A DNA stretch of 64,000 nt from Streptomyces sp. B1I3. GTDB taxonomy: Bacteria > Actinomycetota > Actinomycetes > Streptomycetales > Streptomycetaceae. Of the stretch, positions 56,671 to 64,000 are shown in pieces; the first letter of the stretch is position 1; every line of letters begins with the position of its first letter. The position numbers were made by a program, and so were the translations under genes. The notes below the pieces were generated by a model. The model saw nothing but the letters and a program-made list of their open reading frames with translations, made no database searches and was not told the origin of the DNA. Location of the stretch: the NCBI RefSeq assembly GCF_030816615.1, contig NZ_JAUSYD010000001.1:3410001-3474000 (forward strand), read 5' to 3'.

Positions 56671-57318
56671 ATGACAGGACAAGTACGCACCGTCGACGGC
56701 CGCGTGGCCGGTCGGCGAGGCCAGGCGACGCGGCAGAAGCTGCTCGACTGCCTCAGCGAGATGCTCAGCTCCTCGCCGTACCGGGACGTCAAAGTCATCG
56801 ACGTGGCCCGGAAGGCGGGGACTTCGCCCGCGACGTTCTACCAGTATTTCCCCGACGTCGAGGGCGCCGTCCTCGAAGTCGCCGAGGAAATGGCCAAGGA
56901 GGGCTCCGGGCTGACCGAACTGGTCACCGGCCGCTCCTGGGTCGGCAAGGCCGGCCGGCAGTCCGCCGAAGAACTCGTCGACGGATTCCTCGACTTCTGG
57001 CGGCGCCACGACGCGATCCTGCGCGTCGTCGACCTCGGCGCGGCCGAGGGCGACAAGCGGTTCCACAAGATCCGCATGAAGATCCTCACCTCTGTCACCA
57101 GCCCGCTGACGGAGTCGGTCAAGGAACTGCAGGCGAAGGGCAAGGTCGACAAGGACGTCAGCCCCGCCGCGATGGCCGGTTCGCTCGTCGCGATGCTGGC
57201 AGCGGTCGCCTCGCACCAGAAGGGCTTCAGCACCTGGGGCGTGAAGCAGGCCGACCTCCGGCCGAACCTCGCGCTCCTGGTCCACCTCGGCATCACCGGC
57301 AAGAAGCCGGCCAGGTAG
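56671..57318 (+). CDS. TetR-family transcriptional regulator
   Basis: The product has 215 residues. The N-terminal helix-turn-helix (about 20-66) reads 'RQKLLDCLSEMLSSSPYRDV', then 'VIDVARKAGTSPATFYQYFPD', a clear TetR operator-binding unit. The C-terminal helical domain (about 75-205) should bind a ligand and dimerise. 'KVIDVARKAGTSPATFYQYF' groups it with a Streptomyces subfamily near afsK whose members have no assigned ligand. It has a strong terminator after it, so it is probably monocistronic. Confidence 0.92.
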   Translation: MTGQVRTVDGRVAGRRGQATRQKLLDCLSEMLSSSPYRDVKVIDVARKAGTSPATFYQYFPDVEGAVLEVAEEMAKEGSGLTELVTGRSWVGKAGRQSAEELVDGFLDFWRRHDAILRVVDLGAAEGDKRFHKIRMKILTSVTSPLTESVKELQAKGKVDKDVSPAAMAGSLVAMLAAVASHQKGFSTWGVKQADLRPNLALLVHLGITGKKPAR

Positions 57319-57390
57319 GCGCCGGTAGCTGAAGACCCCCGAACCCACCGGGCGCCGTACGGACACTCCGTAGCCCGCCACGTCCTGTCT

Positions 57391-57433
57391 CACCGACGGC
57401 GGACCACCCACGTGGTCCGCCGTCGGTGCTTTT
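57391..57433 (+). terminator. Intrinsic terminator after the TetR gene
   Basis: A perfect 17-bp stem (57391-57407 with 57412-57428) and a 4-nt loop are followed by CTTTTCC, one of the best rho-independent terminators in the window. Confidence 0.92.
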
Positions 57434-57480
57434 CCACCCCGCACCGGGCGACCCCGTCGGCGGCACGGTGGAATAGGACC

Positions 57481-58146
57481 ATGAGCGATGCACAGAAGGC
57501 CTTCCGCGACCTGCTCCGCACCCAGCGCGTCTGGGACGCCCCCCTCCCCCGTTTCGATACCTCCACCGCGCCCGCGGACCCGCTCGCCCTGTTCCGCGAC
57601 TGGTTCGCCGAGGCGGTGGCGGCCGGGCAGCCCGAGCCGCACACCATGACCCTGGCGACCACGGACGCCGAGGGCCGACCCGACGTACGGACGCTGATGC
57701 TGCACGACGCCGACGAGCGCGGCTGGCACTTCGCCACGCACGCCACCAGCGAGAAGGGCCGCCAGCTCGCCGCCCGCCCGCACGCCGCCCTCGGTTTCTA
57801 CTGGCCCGCCCAGGGGCGCCAGATCCGCGTACGCGGTGCCGTCACCCCGGCGAGCCCGGCGGAGAGCCGGGCCGACCTGCACAGCAGGTCGGCAGGTGCG
57901 CTGGCCGCCGCGCTGACCGGGACCCAGAGCGAGGTGCTCCCGTCGTACGAGGAGCTCGTACGGGCCTCCGAGGCCGCCTGGGAACGGGCGCGGGCGGAGC
58001 CGGACGCCGAGGTGGAGACCTGGACGCGGTACGTGGTCGAGCCGCGCGAGGTCGAGTTCTTCCAGGGCGACGCCGAGCGGCGCCATGTCCGGCTGCGCTA
58101 CCGCCGGGGCGGCGCGGACTGGACGCGGGAGCTGCTGTGGCCGTAG
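57481..58146 (+). CDS. Pyridoxamine 5'-phosphate oxidase-family protein
   Basis: The product has 221 residues and follows the PdxH layout: N-terminal FMN-binding split barrel ('EPHTMTLATTDAEGRPDVRT', 'FATHATSEKGRQLAARPHAA', 'RQIRVRGAV') and a C-terminal PNPOx dimerisation segment ('EVEFFQGDAERRHVRLRYRR'). Canonical PdxH enzymes have conserved Arg and His residues for pyridoxal phosphate in that last segment ('WQGRPSRLHDR'); here the text is 'FQGDAERRHVR', so the substrate may differ. True pdxH activity is possible but unproven. Confidence 0.85.
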   Translation: MSDAQKAFRDLLRTQRVWDAPLPRFDTSTAPADPLALFRDWFAEAVAAGQPEPHTMTLATTDAEGRPDVRTLMLHDADERGWHFATHATSEKGRQLAARPHAALGFYWPAQGRQIRVRGAVTPASPAESRADLHSRSAGALAAALTGTQSEVLPSYEELVRASEAAWERARAEPDAEVETWTRYVVEPREVEFFQGDAERRHVRLRYRRGGADWTRELLWP

Positions 58147-58220
58147 GGCTTCCGCCCGATTTACCCCGTTCATTCGCGAAAGGGGCATGATGGGAGGCAG
58201 GCGAACTGCTGGAGGCACCC

Positions 58221-59132
58221 ATGGCACGAGCCCGTTCCCGTTATGCCCCTGACCGCGGACTGACCACCCGCATGGTGAGCACGATGTTCTTCATCGGGCT
58301 GCTCTACGTGGTCCTGGTGGGTGTGCTCGTGGCCGTCCTGCGCGGCGCCTGGCCGGTCATCCTGATCATCACGGGCGGTCTCTTCGTCGCCCAGTTCTGG
58401 TTCAGCGACCGCATCGCCGCCTACGGCATGGGGGCCCGCGAGGTCACGCCGCAGGAAGCGCCCGAACTGCACGGGGCGATCGACCGCATCTGCGCCCTGG
58501 CCGACATGCCCAAACCGCGGGTCGCCATCGCGCGGAGCGACGTGCCGAACGCCTTCGCGACGGGCCGCAGCGAGAGGACCGCACTCGTCTGCGCCACGAC
58601 CGGGCTCCTGCGCAGACTGGAGCCCGACGAGCTCGAGGGCGTCCTCGCCCACGAGATGTCGCACGTCGCCCACCGGGACGTGGCCGTCATGACGATCGCG
58701 TCGTTCCTCGGTGTCCTCGCGGGCATCATCACCCGCGTCGCCCTGTGGGGCGGTTTCGCACGCAACAGCCGGGGCAACGACCCGGCCGGCATCATCATCA
58801 TGCTCATTCCGCTGATCAGCGCGGTCGTGTACGCCCTGAGCTTCCTGCTGACCCGGTTGCTCTCCCGCTACCGCGAGCTGTCCGCCGACCGCACGGCCGC
58901 GCTGCTCACGGGCCGGCCCTCCTCGCTCGCCTCGGCCCTCACCAAGGTGAGCGGCCAGATGGCCAGGATCCCGACGGAGGACCTGCGGAAGGCGGAGCCG
59001 TACAACGCCTTCTACTTCGTGCCCGCCTTCGCCGCCAAGGAGAGCCTGGGCCGGCTCCTCTCCTCGCACCCGACGCTGGAACAGCGCCTGGACCAGCTGG
59101 CCCGCATCTCGGCCGGCCTCTCCCGCCCGTAA
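58221..59132 (+). CDS. htpX: HtpX-family membrane zinc metalloprotease
   Basis: The product has 303 residues. Two N-terminal hydrophobic segments (about 19-60) precede the protease domain, with HEMSH at 144-148 and the third zinc ligand Glu-219 in '[15 protein letters not shown]'. Another hydrophobic pair lies near 155-215. HtpX degrades misfolded membrane proteins, with the active site facing the cytoplasm. The gene starts 9 bp before pspAB, a pairing seen in other actinobacteria, which suggests a joint role in envelope stress. Confidence 0.94.
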   Translation: MARARSRYAPDRGLTTRMVSTMFFIGLLYVVLVGVLVAVLRGAWPVILIITGGLFVAQFWFSDRIAAYGMGAREVTPQEAPELHGAIDRICALADMPKPRVAIARSDVPNAFATGRSERTALVCATTGLLRRLEPDELEGVLAHEMSHVAHRDVAVMTIASFLGVLAGIITRVALWGGFARNSRGNDPAGIIIMLIPLISAVVYALSFLLTRLLSRYRELSADRTAALLTGRPSSLASALTKVSGQMARIPTEDLRKAEPYNAFYFVPAFAAKESLGRLLSSHPTLEQRLDQLARISAGLSRP

Positions 59133-59141
59133 GGAGCTCCT

Positions 59142-59726
59142 GTGGGCCTGCTCGACAGCATCCTGGGCCGCAGCAAACCGGTCCGCCCCGACCTCGACCA
59201 GCTCTTCGCCCTCCCCTCCGCCGCCCTCACCCTCCAGGCGGGCACCGGCCTCACGCCCACCGGCCTCGGCTCGGTGTGCTTCGCGGGGGTTGAGGGCGGC
59301 ACGTTCGCCCGTATCCAGCAGGACGTACGGGAGTTGCTCGACGCGGACACGGGACGGGGCGGAATCCCCGTGGAGTTCGGCCGGGACCCCTACGGCTACA
59401 CCTGGTTGCTCGCCCGGCAGGCACCCGACGACACGGCCGCACTGGTCAACGACCTGCACGCGGTCAACACCCTGCTCCAGGACGGCGGATTCGGCCCGCA
59501 CCTGCTCTGCTCGATGATCGGCTTCCGGAGTGCGGAGGGGCGCTCGCTGGCCCTGGTCTACCTCTACAAGCGCGGCACGTTCTACCCCTTCGCGCCGGCG
59601 CCGGGCGGCGGCGAGAAGCGCGACAACCGACTCGAACTCCAGGTGCGGGCGGTGCTCGGCGACGACCTCCGGGTGGAGAGCGACCTCGCCCGCTGGTTCC
59701 CGGTGTGGGGGGCGCCGGGGCTCTGA
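59142..59726 (+). CDS. pspAB: PspA-associated protein PspAB
   Basis: The product has 194 residues from GTG 59142 with AAGGAG 7 nt ahead. It begins 'MGLLDSILGRSKPVRPDLDQLFALPSAA' (read in parts), the standard PspAB start. It continues with 'TARIQQDVREL'-like 'FARIQQDVRELLDADTG', 'DPYGYTWLLARQA' and 'RDNRLELQVRAVL'. PspAB proteins are named for their association with the PspA membrane-stress system; the molecular role is unclear. It is coupled to htpX. Confidence 0.9.
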   Translation: MGLLDSILGRSKPVRPDLDQLFALPSAALTLQAGTGLTPTGLGSVCFAGVEGGTFARIQQDVRELLDADTGRGGIPVEFGRDPYGYTWLLARQAPDDTAALVNDLHAVNTLLQDGGFGPHLLCSMIGFRSAEGRSLALVYLYKRGTFYPFAPAPGGGEKRDNRLELQVRAVLGDDLRVESDLARWFPVWGAPGL

Positions 59727-59817
59727 ACGGCCGGGAGGTGCGGACCGTGATCGTTTCGCAACCGATTCCGGCCTTGACCGAGACCCATCAAGCTCAGGGC
59801 GGATTACGCTCCGAACC

Positions 59818-61002
59818 ATGCCAGACAGCACGTTTTCCGCCGGTGACGCCCTTCCCGCCATCGACCGCACCGAGGACCGGCCGGTCTACGTGATCGGCGG
59901 CGGGCCGGGCGGTCTCGCCGCCGCGGCCGCCCTGCGGGCGCGGGGCGTCCGGGCGGTCGTCCTCGAGAAGTCCACCGAGGTCGGGGCGTCCTGGCGGCGC
60001 CACTACGACCGGCTGCACCTCCACACGATCCGGCGCTGGTCGGCGCTGCCGGGGCTGGCGATGCCCCGCCGGTTCGGGCGGTGGGTGTCGCGCGACGACA
60101 TGGTGCGCTACCTGGAGAAGTACGCCGAACACCACGACCTGGAAGTGGTCACGGGCGTCGAGGTGTCCCGGATCGACCGGACCGCCGACGGCACGGGCTG
60201 GCAGCTGAGCGCCACCGGGGGCCGGGTGCTCACCGGGCGGGCCGTGGTGGTGGCCACCGGGTTCAACCACACTCCCCGCCTGCCCGGTTGGCCAGGCCGT
60301 GCGGGCTTCACGGGGGAACTGGTGCACGCCGCGGAGTACCGCGGCCCGGCCCCGTACGCCGGCCGGGACGTCCTCGTGGTCGGCATCGGCAACACCGGCG
60401 CGGAGATCGCCGTGGACCTCGTCGAGGGGGGCGCGTCCCGGGTGAGGATCGCGGTCCGCACGACTCCGCACATCGTGCGCCGCTCCACGGCGGGCTGGCC
60501 CGCACAGGCGACCGCCGTCCTGGTCCGCAGGCTGCCGGTCCGGCTCGTCGACCGGGCGGGCCGCCTGATGAGCCGTGTCTCCGTCCCCGACCTGGCGGCC
60601 CAGGGCCTCCCCCGCCCGGACACGGGCCTGTACTCCCGGGTCCGGGAGGGTGCGATCCCCGTCCAGGACGTCGGGCTGATCGACGCGGTCAGGAGCGGCA
60701 GGGTGGTCCCGGTGGCGGCCGTCGAGTCGTTCGACGGGGACGATGTGGTGCTGGCCGACGGGTCCCGGATCACCCCCGACGCGGTGATCGCGGCGACCGG
60801 CTACGAACGTCGCCTCGAAGGTCTGGTGGGCCACCTCGGCGTACTGGACGCCCGGGGCCGCCCCGTGGTGCACGGTGGCCGCACCCCGAAGCAGGCGCCG
60901 GGGCTGTACTTCACGGGCTTCACCAACCCGATCAGCGGGATGCTGCGGGAGATGGCCCGGGACGCCCGGAAGATAGCCAGGAAGCTGGCCGCCGCGGGGT
61001 AG
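59818..61002 (+). CDS. FAD/NAD(P)-dependent flavoprotein monooxygenase-like oxidoreductase
   Basis: The product has 394 residues. The FAD motif GGGPGGLAAAAAL lies near 26-38 and the NADPH motif GIGNTGAEIA near 185-194. Between them is an 'FxGxxxHxxx(Y)'-like segment ('FTGELVHAAEYRG'), which groups it with flavin-containing and YUCCA-like monooxygenases. No ribosome site precedes ATG 59818; a TACGCT hexamer ends 7 nt upstream, so the message may be leaderless. The substrate is unknown. It is 91 bp after pspAB and convergent with the MFS gene. Confidence 0.88.
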   Translation: MPDSTFSAGDALPAIDRTEDRPVYVIGGGPGGLAAAAALRARGVRAVVLEKSTEVGASWRRHYDRLHLHTIRRWSALPGLAMPRRFGRWVSRDDMVRYLEKYAEHHDLEVVTGVEVSRIDRTADGTGWQLSATGGRVLTGRAVVVATGFNHTPRLPGWPGRAGFTGELVHAAEYRGPAPYAGRDVLVVGIGNTGAEIAVDLVEGGASRVRIAVRTTPHIVRRSTAGWPAQATAVLVRRLPVRLVDRAGRLMSRVSVPDLAAQGLPRPDTGLYSRVREGAIPVQDVGLIDAVRSGRVVPVAAVESFDGDDVVLADGSRITPDAVIAATGYERRLEGLVGHLGVLDARGRPVVHGGRTPKQAPGLYFTGFTNPISGMLREMARDARKIARKLAAAG

Positions 61003-61013
61003 GGGTGCGTCCG

Positions 61014-61035
61014 GCGTCGGGACTCCTCCCGACGC
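61014..61035. terminator. Small hairpin between convergent genes
   Basis: An 8-bp stem (61014-61021 with 61028-61035) and a 6-nt loop lie 11 bp after the oxidoreductase stop. A modest terminator candidate. Confidence 0.5.
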
Positions 61036-61119
61036 GCCAGGATCCGGACCTCGCCGTCCCCCGGGCGCCGATCCGCCCGTACCGCGTCCACGCGTCGCGC
61101 CCCGCCCGCCCCTCGACGG

Positions 61120-62469
61120 TCAGTCACCCAGCGCCGACCGTCCGAGCGGGTGCCCAGGGGCAGCGGCCTGCTTGCGGCGGATCACCAGGGCCATCAGAGC
61201 CGCGGTCGCGCACAGGGCGCCCGAGGCGTACCAGACCACGTCGTACGAGCCGAACGCATCGCGAGCCACGCCGCCCAGGAACGCCACCAGGGCCGCCCCC
61301 ACCTGGTGGGAGGCCAGGACCCAGCCGAAGACGATCGCGCTGTCCTCGCCGTACTGCTCGCGGCACAGGGCCAGGGTGGGCGGGACGGTGGCGACCCAGT
61401 CCAGACCGTAGAAGACGATGAAGAAGACCATCGGCGGATGCACGGAGGGGCTGGTCATCAGCAGGGGCAGGACCAGCAGGGAGGCCCCGCGCAGCGCGTA
61501 GTAGACGGCCAGCAGCCTGCGGGCGTCGAAGCGGTCCGTGAGCCAGCCGCTGAAGACCGTGCCGATGATGTCGAAGATGCCGATGAGGGCCAGCAGGGAG
61601 GCCGCCGTGGTGATCTCCATGCCCTCGTCGTGGGCCGAGGGCACGAAGTGGGTGCGCATCAGGCCGTTGGTGGAGGCGCCGCAGATCGCGAAGGAGCCGG
61701 CCAGCAGCCAGAACGGCCCGGTGCGGGCCGCGTCCCTCAGGACGCGGACCGTGCGGGTCGCGGCACCCACGGCGGGCGCCGGCTTCTCCACGTACGCGCC
61801 GCCGTAGGGGGCGAGGCCCACGTCGGCCGGGTGGTCACGCATGAGGAGCCAGACGAAGGGGACGACCACGAGCGCGGCCAGGGCGACCGTCACCGAGGCC
61901 GGACGCCAGCCGTGCGCGTCCACGATCCAGGCGCACAGCGGCAGGAAGACCAGCTGGCCGGAGGCACCGGCCGCGGTGAGGATGCCGGTGACCAGGCCGC
62001 GTCGGGCGACGAACCAGCGGTTGGTGACGGTGGCGGAGAAGGCCATCGCCATCGAGCCCGTGCCCAGGCCGACGAGCAGGCCCCAGTAGAGCATCAGCTG
62101 CCAGGCCGCCGTCATCCAGACGCTCGCCAGCGCACCCGCGGCCACCGCGCTCAACGCGACGACCACGACCCGGCGGATGCCGAACCGGTCCATCAGAGCC
62201 GCGGCGAACGGCGCGGTCAGCCCGTAGAGCGCCATGTCGAGGGAGACGGCGAGCCCGATCTCACCGCGCGACCAGCCGAACTCCGTGTGAAGGGGGTCGA
62301 TGAGGAGGCCCGGCAGGGAATTGAAGGCCGCACCGCCGATGATCGTCACGAAGGTGACGGCGGCGACGATCCATGCCCGGTGGATCCGCGGGCGGGACGG
62401 GCGACGAGGCGGGACGGCGGCGTCGGCCGCGCTTTCGGTTTCGGCTGTCCGGTTCACGTGGCCCAGCAT
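61120..62469 (-). CDS. MFS transporter (oxalate/formate antiporter-like)
   Basis: The product has 449 residues and 12 predicted helices, with both short termini inside. The first loop carries 'FGWSRGEIGLAVSLDMALYG' and 'LMDRFGIRRVVV', the A-motif area of the monocarboxylate/oxalate-formate branch. The central loop has 'RDHPADVGLAPYG', a frequent feature of that branch. The substrate is probably a small organic acid, but this is not secure. An ATG at residue 1 is used; no better internal start was seen. It stands alone. Confidence 0.9.
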   Translation of the reverse strand: MLGHVNRTAETESAADAAVPPRRPSRPRIHRAWIVAAVTFVTIIGGAAFNSLPGLLIDPLHTEFGWSRGEIGLAVSLDMALYGLTAPFAAALMDRFGIRRVVVVALSAVAAGALASVWMTAAWQLMLYWGLLVGLGTGSMAMAFSATVTNRWFVARRGLVTGILTAAGASGQLVFLPLCAWIVDAHGWRPASVTVALAALVVVPFVWLLMRDHPADVGLAPYGGAYVEKPAPAVGAATRTVRVLRDAARTGPFWLLAGSFAICGASTNGLMRTHFVPSAHDEGMEITTAASLLALIGIFDIIGTVFSGWLTDRFDARRLLAVYYALRGASLLVLPLLMTSPSVHPPMVFFIVFYGLDWVATVPPTLALCREQYGEDSAIVFGWVLASHQVGAALVAFLGGVARDAFGSYDVVWYASGALCATAALMALVIRRKQAAAPGHPLGRSALGD

Positions 62470-62731
62470 CCGGTCCCGGGCCTGCGCCGTACGAGTGGCT
62501 GGGAGGACACGGTTCGCAAGAATCGGGCCAGGAGGTGACGCGTGAGACCGGCGAGCCCCACGGGTGGGGCGGGGGGGTTCGGCGCCGAGGCAGGACGTGC
62601 CGCCCGGCGCCGGAGCAGGACGTGACGGTGCCGGTCAGCGGCTCCCGGCGGGGGCGGCGCGACCGGCCTGAGGTACGGCGGGCATCATGCCGGACGCGCA
62701 GGGACGACCCGACCGGCCGGGGAGACGGGCA

Positions 62732-63271
62732 TCATGACCTGCGGCGCCCGCGCCGGGCCGTGGCTCCGGCGTGGGCCGCCCGGGCGAGCCCGGCTCCCGC
62801 CACGTACCAGAACAGGTCCGGGGCGTTGAAGGTCGACCCCAGGACCAGCCGGGCCACGGCACTCCCCCGGGACAACTCGGCCGGTACACCGGTCAACTGG
62901 GCGAGCTCCACCGCCCAGCTGGACGCCAGGGCCACGCCGGCGGCCGTCAGCGGCCTCACCCGGGGCACGACGAGGACCACGACCGCGTGGATCAGCACGG
63001 TGTACAGCGCGTCACCCGCGTACTTCGCCAGGACGCCGCCCACGACCGAACGGACGCCGAGCCCCGCGGCCACGGTCACGAGAGCAGCGGCCAGCGCCGT
63101 CGCACGGACAGCCGCCGTCGCACGGACAGCCGCCGTCGACCGGGCAGCCGCCGCACGGGCAGCCGCCGCCGGAGGAACGGTCGTACCGGAGGCCGTCCGG
63201 AGGGCCGCACCGGAGGCCGGAGGGACGGTCGTGGCGGAGACCGGATTTTCCTTCACGGCAGTGACCTCCAT
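62732..63271 (-). CDS. DUF2809 (VanZ-like) membrane protein
   Basis: The product has 179 residues. The C-terminal half fits DUF2809: 'SSWAVELAQLTGVPAELSRG' and 'LGSTFNAPDLFWYVAGAG', with about four helices. The first 55 residues are Ala-rich, with an in-frame tandem 'AAVRAT' unit encoded by an 18-bp DNA repeat near 63105-63160; this part may vary in length between strains. There is no clear ribosome site. It is divergent from the GlxA-type regulator across 60 bp. Function unknown. Confidence 0.8.
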   Translation of the reverse strand: MEVTAVKENPVSATTVPPASGAALRTASGTTVPPAAAARAAAARSTAAVRATAAVRATALAAALVTVAAGLGVRSVVGGVLAKYAGDALYTVLIHAVVVLVVPRVRPLTAAGVALASSWAVELAQLTGVPAELSRGSAVARLVLGSTFNAPDLFWYVAGAGLARAAHAGATARRGRRRS

Positions 63272-63283
63272 CAGCTTAGAGTC

Positions 63284-63311
63284 GGTGGCGGCCGATCCAC
63301 CGGCCGCCACC
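63284..63311. promoter_or_regulatory. Inverted repeat between divergent genes
   Basis: GGTGGCGGCCG and CGGCCGCCACC (63284-63294 and 63301-63311) form an 11-bp palindrome with a 6-nt centre in the 60-bp gap between the DUF2809 gene and the GlxA-type gene. Operator or leader hairpin. Confidence 0.55.
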
Positions 63312-63331
63312 GCCGGGGAACAGGAGACCGC

Positions 63332-64000
63332 ATGCGGCACCGTGTCGTCGTACTCGCCCTCGACGGACTGCTCCCCTTCGAACTCGGCATTCCCCAGCGG
63401 ATCTTCGGCCGTTCGCTGGGCTCCGAACCGCACGGCAGGCGGGAGTTGTACGACGTCGTGACCTGCTCGGTCCGCCCGCCGGGCCCGGTCCGTACCGACG
63501 CCGACTTCAGCATCGTCGTCGAGCACGGCCCGGAGGCGCTGGCCACCGCCGACACCGTCGTCGTCCCGGCGTCGTACGAACTCGGCCCCGTGTACACGGA
63601 GGGCAGACTCACCGACGAGCTCGCCGCCGCCTTCGCCCACGTCCGGCCCGGGACCCGGATGGTGTCCATCTGCACGGGCAGCTACGTGCTCGCCGCGGCC
63701 GGATACCTCGACGGCCGTCCCGCCACCACCCACTGGTCGGCCGCCGACCACTTCCAGGAGCTCTTCCCGGAGGTCCGGGTCGACCCGGACGTCCTCTTCA
63801 TCGACGACGGGGACGTGCTGACCTCCGCCGGGGTGGCCGCCGGGATCGACCTCTGTCTGCACATCGTGCGCCGCGACCACGGCACCGCCGTCGCCAACGA
63901 CGTCGCCCGCCGCACCGTGGTGCCGCCGCACCGCGAAGGGGGCCAGGCGCAGTACATCCAGCGGCCCGTCCCCGAGGCGCGGTCCGCCACGACGACCGCC
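63332..64000 (+). CDS. GlxA-type AraC-family transcriptional regulator (3' end outside window)
   Basis: The frame is open to the last base (223 codons). ATG 63332 follows CAGGAG. The visible part is the DJ-1/PfpI (class I glutamine amidotransferase-like) sensor domain: 'RVVVLALDGLLPFELGIPQR', 'SICTGSYVLAAAGYLDGRPA' with the nucleophile-elbow-type Cys, and 'SAGVAAGIDLCLHIVRRDHG'. The sequence 'RRTVVPPHREGGQAQYI' is the usual linker into the AraC DNA-binding domain, which lies beyond the window. The ligand is unknown. Confidence 0.9.
   Translation, partial: MRHRVVVLALDGLLPFELGIPQRIFGRSLGSEPHGRRELYDVVTCSVRPPGPVRTDADFSIVVEHGPEALATADTVVVPASYELGPVYTEGRLTDELAAAFAHVRPGTRMVSICTGSYVLAAAGYLDGRPATTHWSAADHFQELFPEVRVDPDVLFIDDGDVLTSAGVAAGIDLCLHIVRRDHGTAVANDVARRTVVPPHREGGQAQYIQRPVPEARSATTTA

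Overview
The window is a GC-rich (about 70%) actinobacterial chromosome segment that reads as Streptomyces. It has GC-rich third codon positions, many GTG starts, 4-base stop/start overlaps, a complete 14-gene nuoA-nuoN operon, the futalosine menaquinone genes mqnA and mqnC, and the Streptomyces-type afsK/afsR/afsS regulatory locus. No tRNA, rRNA or CRISPR array was seen.

Layout. (1) 0-2.5 kb, minus strand: a secreted LolA/RseB-like protein and a long-chain polyprenyl diphosphate synthase. (2) 2.7-14.9 kb, plus strand: a wrecked POT peptide transporter, a CocE/NonD hydrolase, fumarylacetoacetase, a GPP34 protein, then a compact six-gene unit (gntR, 8Fe ferredoxin, sulfonate/nitrate-type ABC lipoprotein, permease, ATPase, AprA-like flavoprotein carrying nine HEAT repeats), and a Uma2 nuclease. 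(3) 14.9-33.2 kb, minus strand: recQ, then nuoN to nuoA with a Rex-like operator beside a probable -10 hexamer at the nuoA end. (4) 33.2-35.2 kb: a long gene-poor gap with a Crp-like site, then a secreted NlpC/P60 peptidase. (5) 35.3-46.1 kb: an MptB-like mannosyltransferase, a MenJ-like reductase, GNAT, menG, a DUF3152 metalloprotease-like protein with a frame-disrupted ORF ahead of it, a gutted amidohydrolase, mqnC, a Ser/Thr kinase and mqnA. (6) 46.2-55.3 kb: cspA, afsR, afsS, two poorly known membrane or secreted proteins, a MITE-like element and afsK. (7) 55.5-64 kb: VOC protein, TetR, PNPOx-like protein, HtpX, PspAB, a flavin oxidoreductase, an MFS permease, a DUF2809 protein and a truncated GlxA-type regulator.

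How the genes work together. One theme is the respiratory chain: complex I feeds menaquinone, and MqnA, MqnC, MenG, the polyprenyl synthase and MenJ each supply a step in making or saturating that quinone. A second theme is global regulation of antibiotic production and development: AfsK phosphorylates AfsR, which activates afsS.

The least explained unit is the AprBA-like redox pair linked to an uptake ABC transporter at 7.4-14.2 kb; its substrate cannot be read from the sequence. Other signals worth attention are an AT-rich synonymous patch inside nuoB, a strong hairpin in the afsS leader, a four-copy 26-bp palindromic repeat after afsS, a MITE that supplies the stop codon of afsK, and a cluster of DnaA-box-like 9-mers at 56.45 kb.
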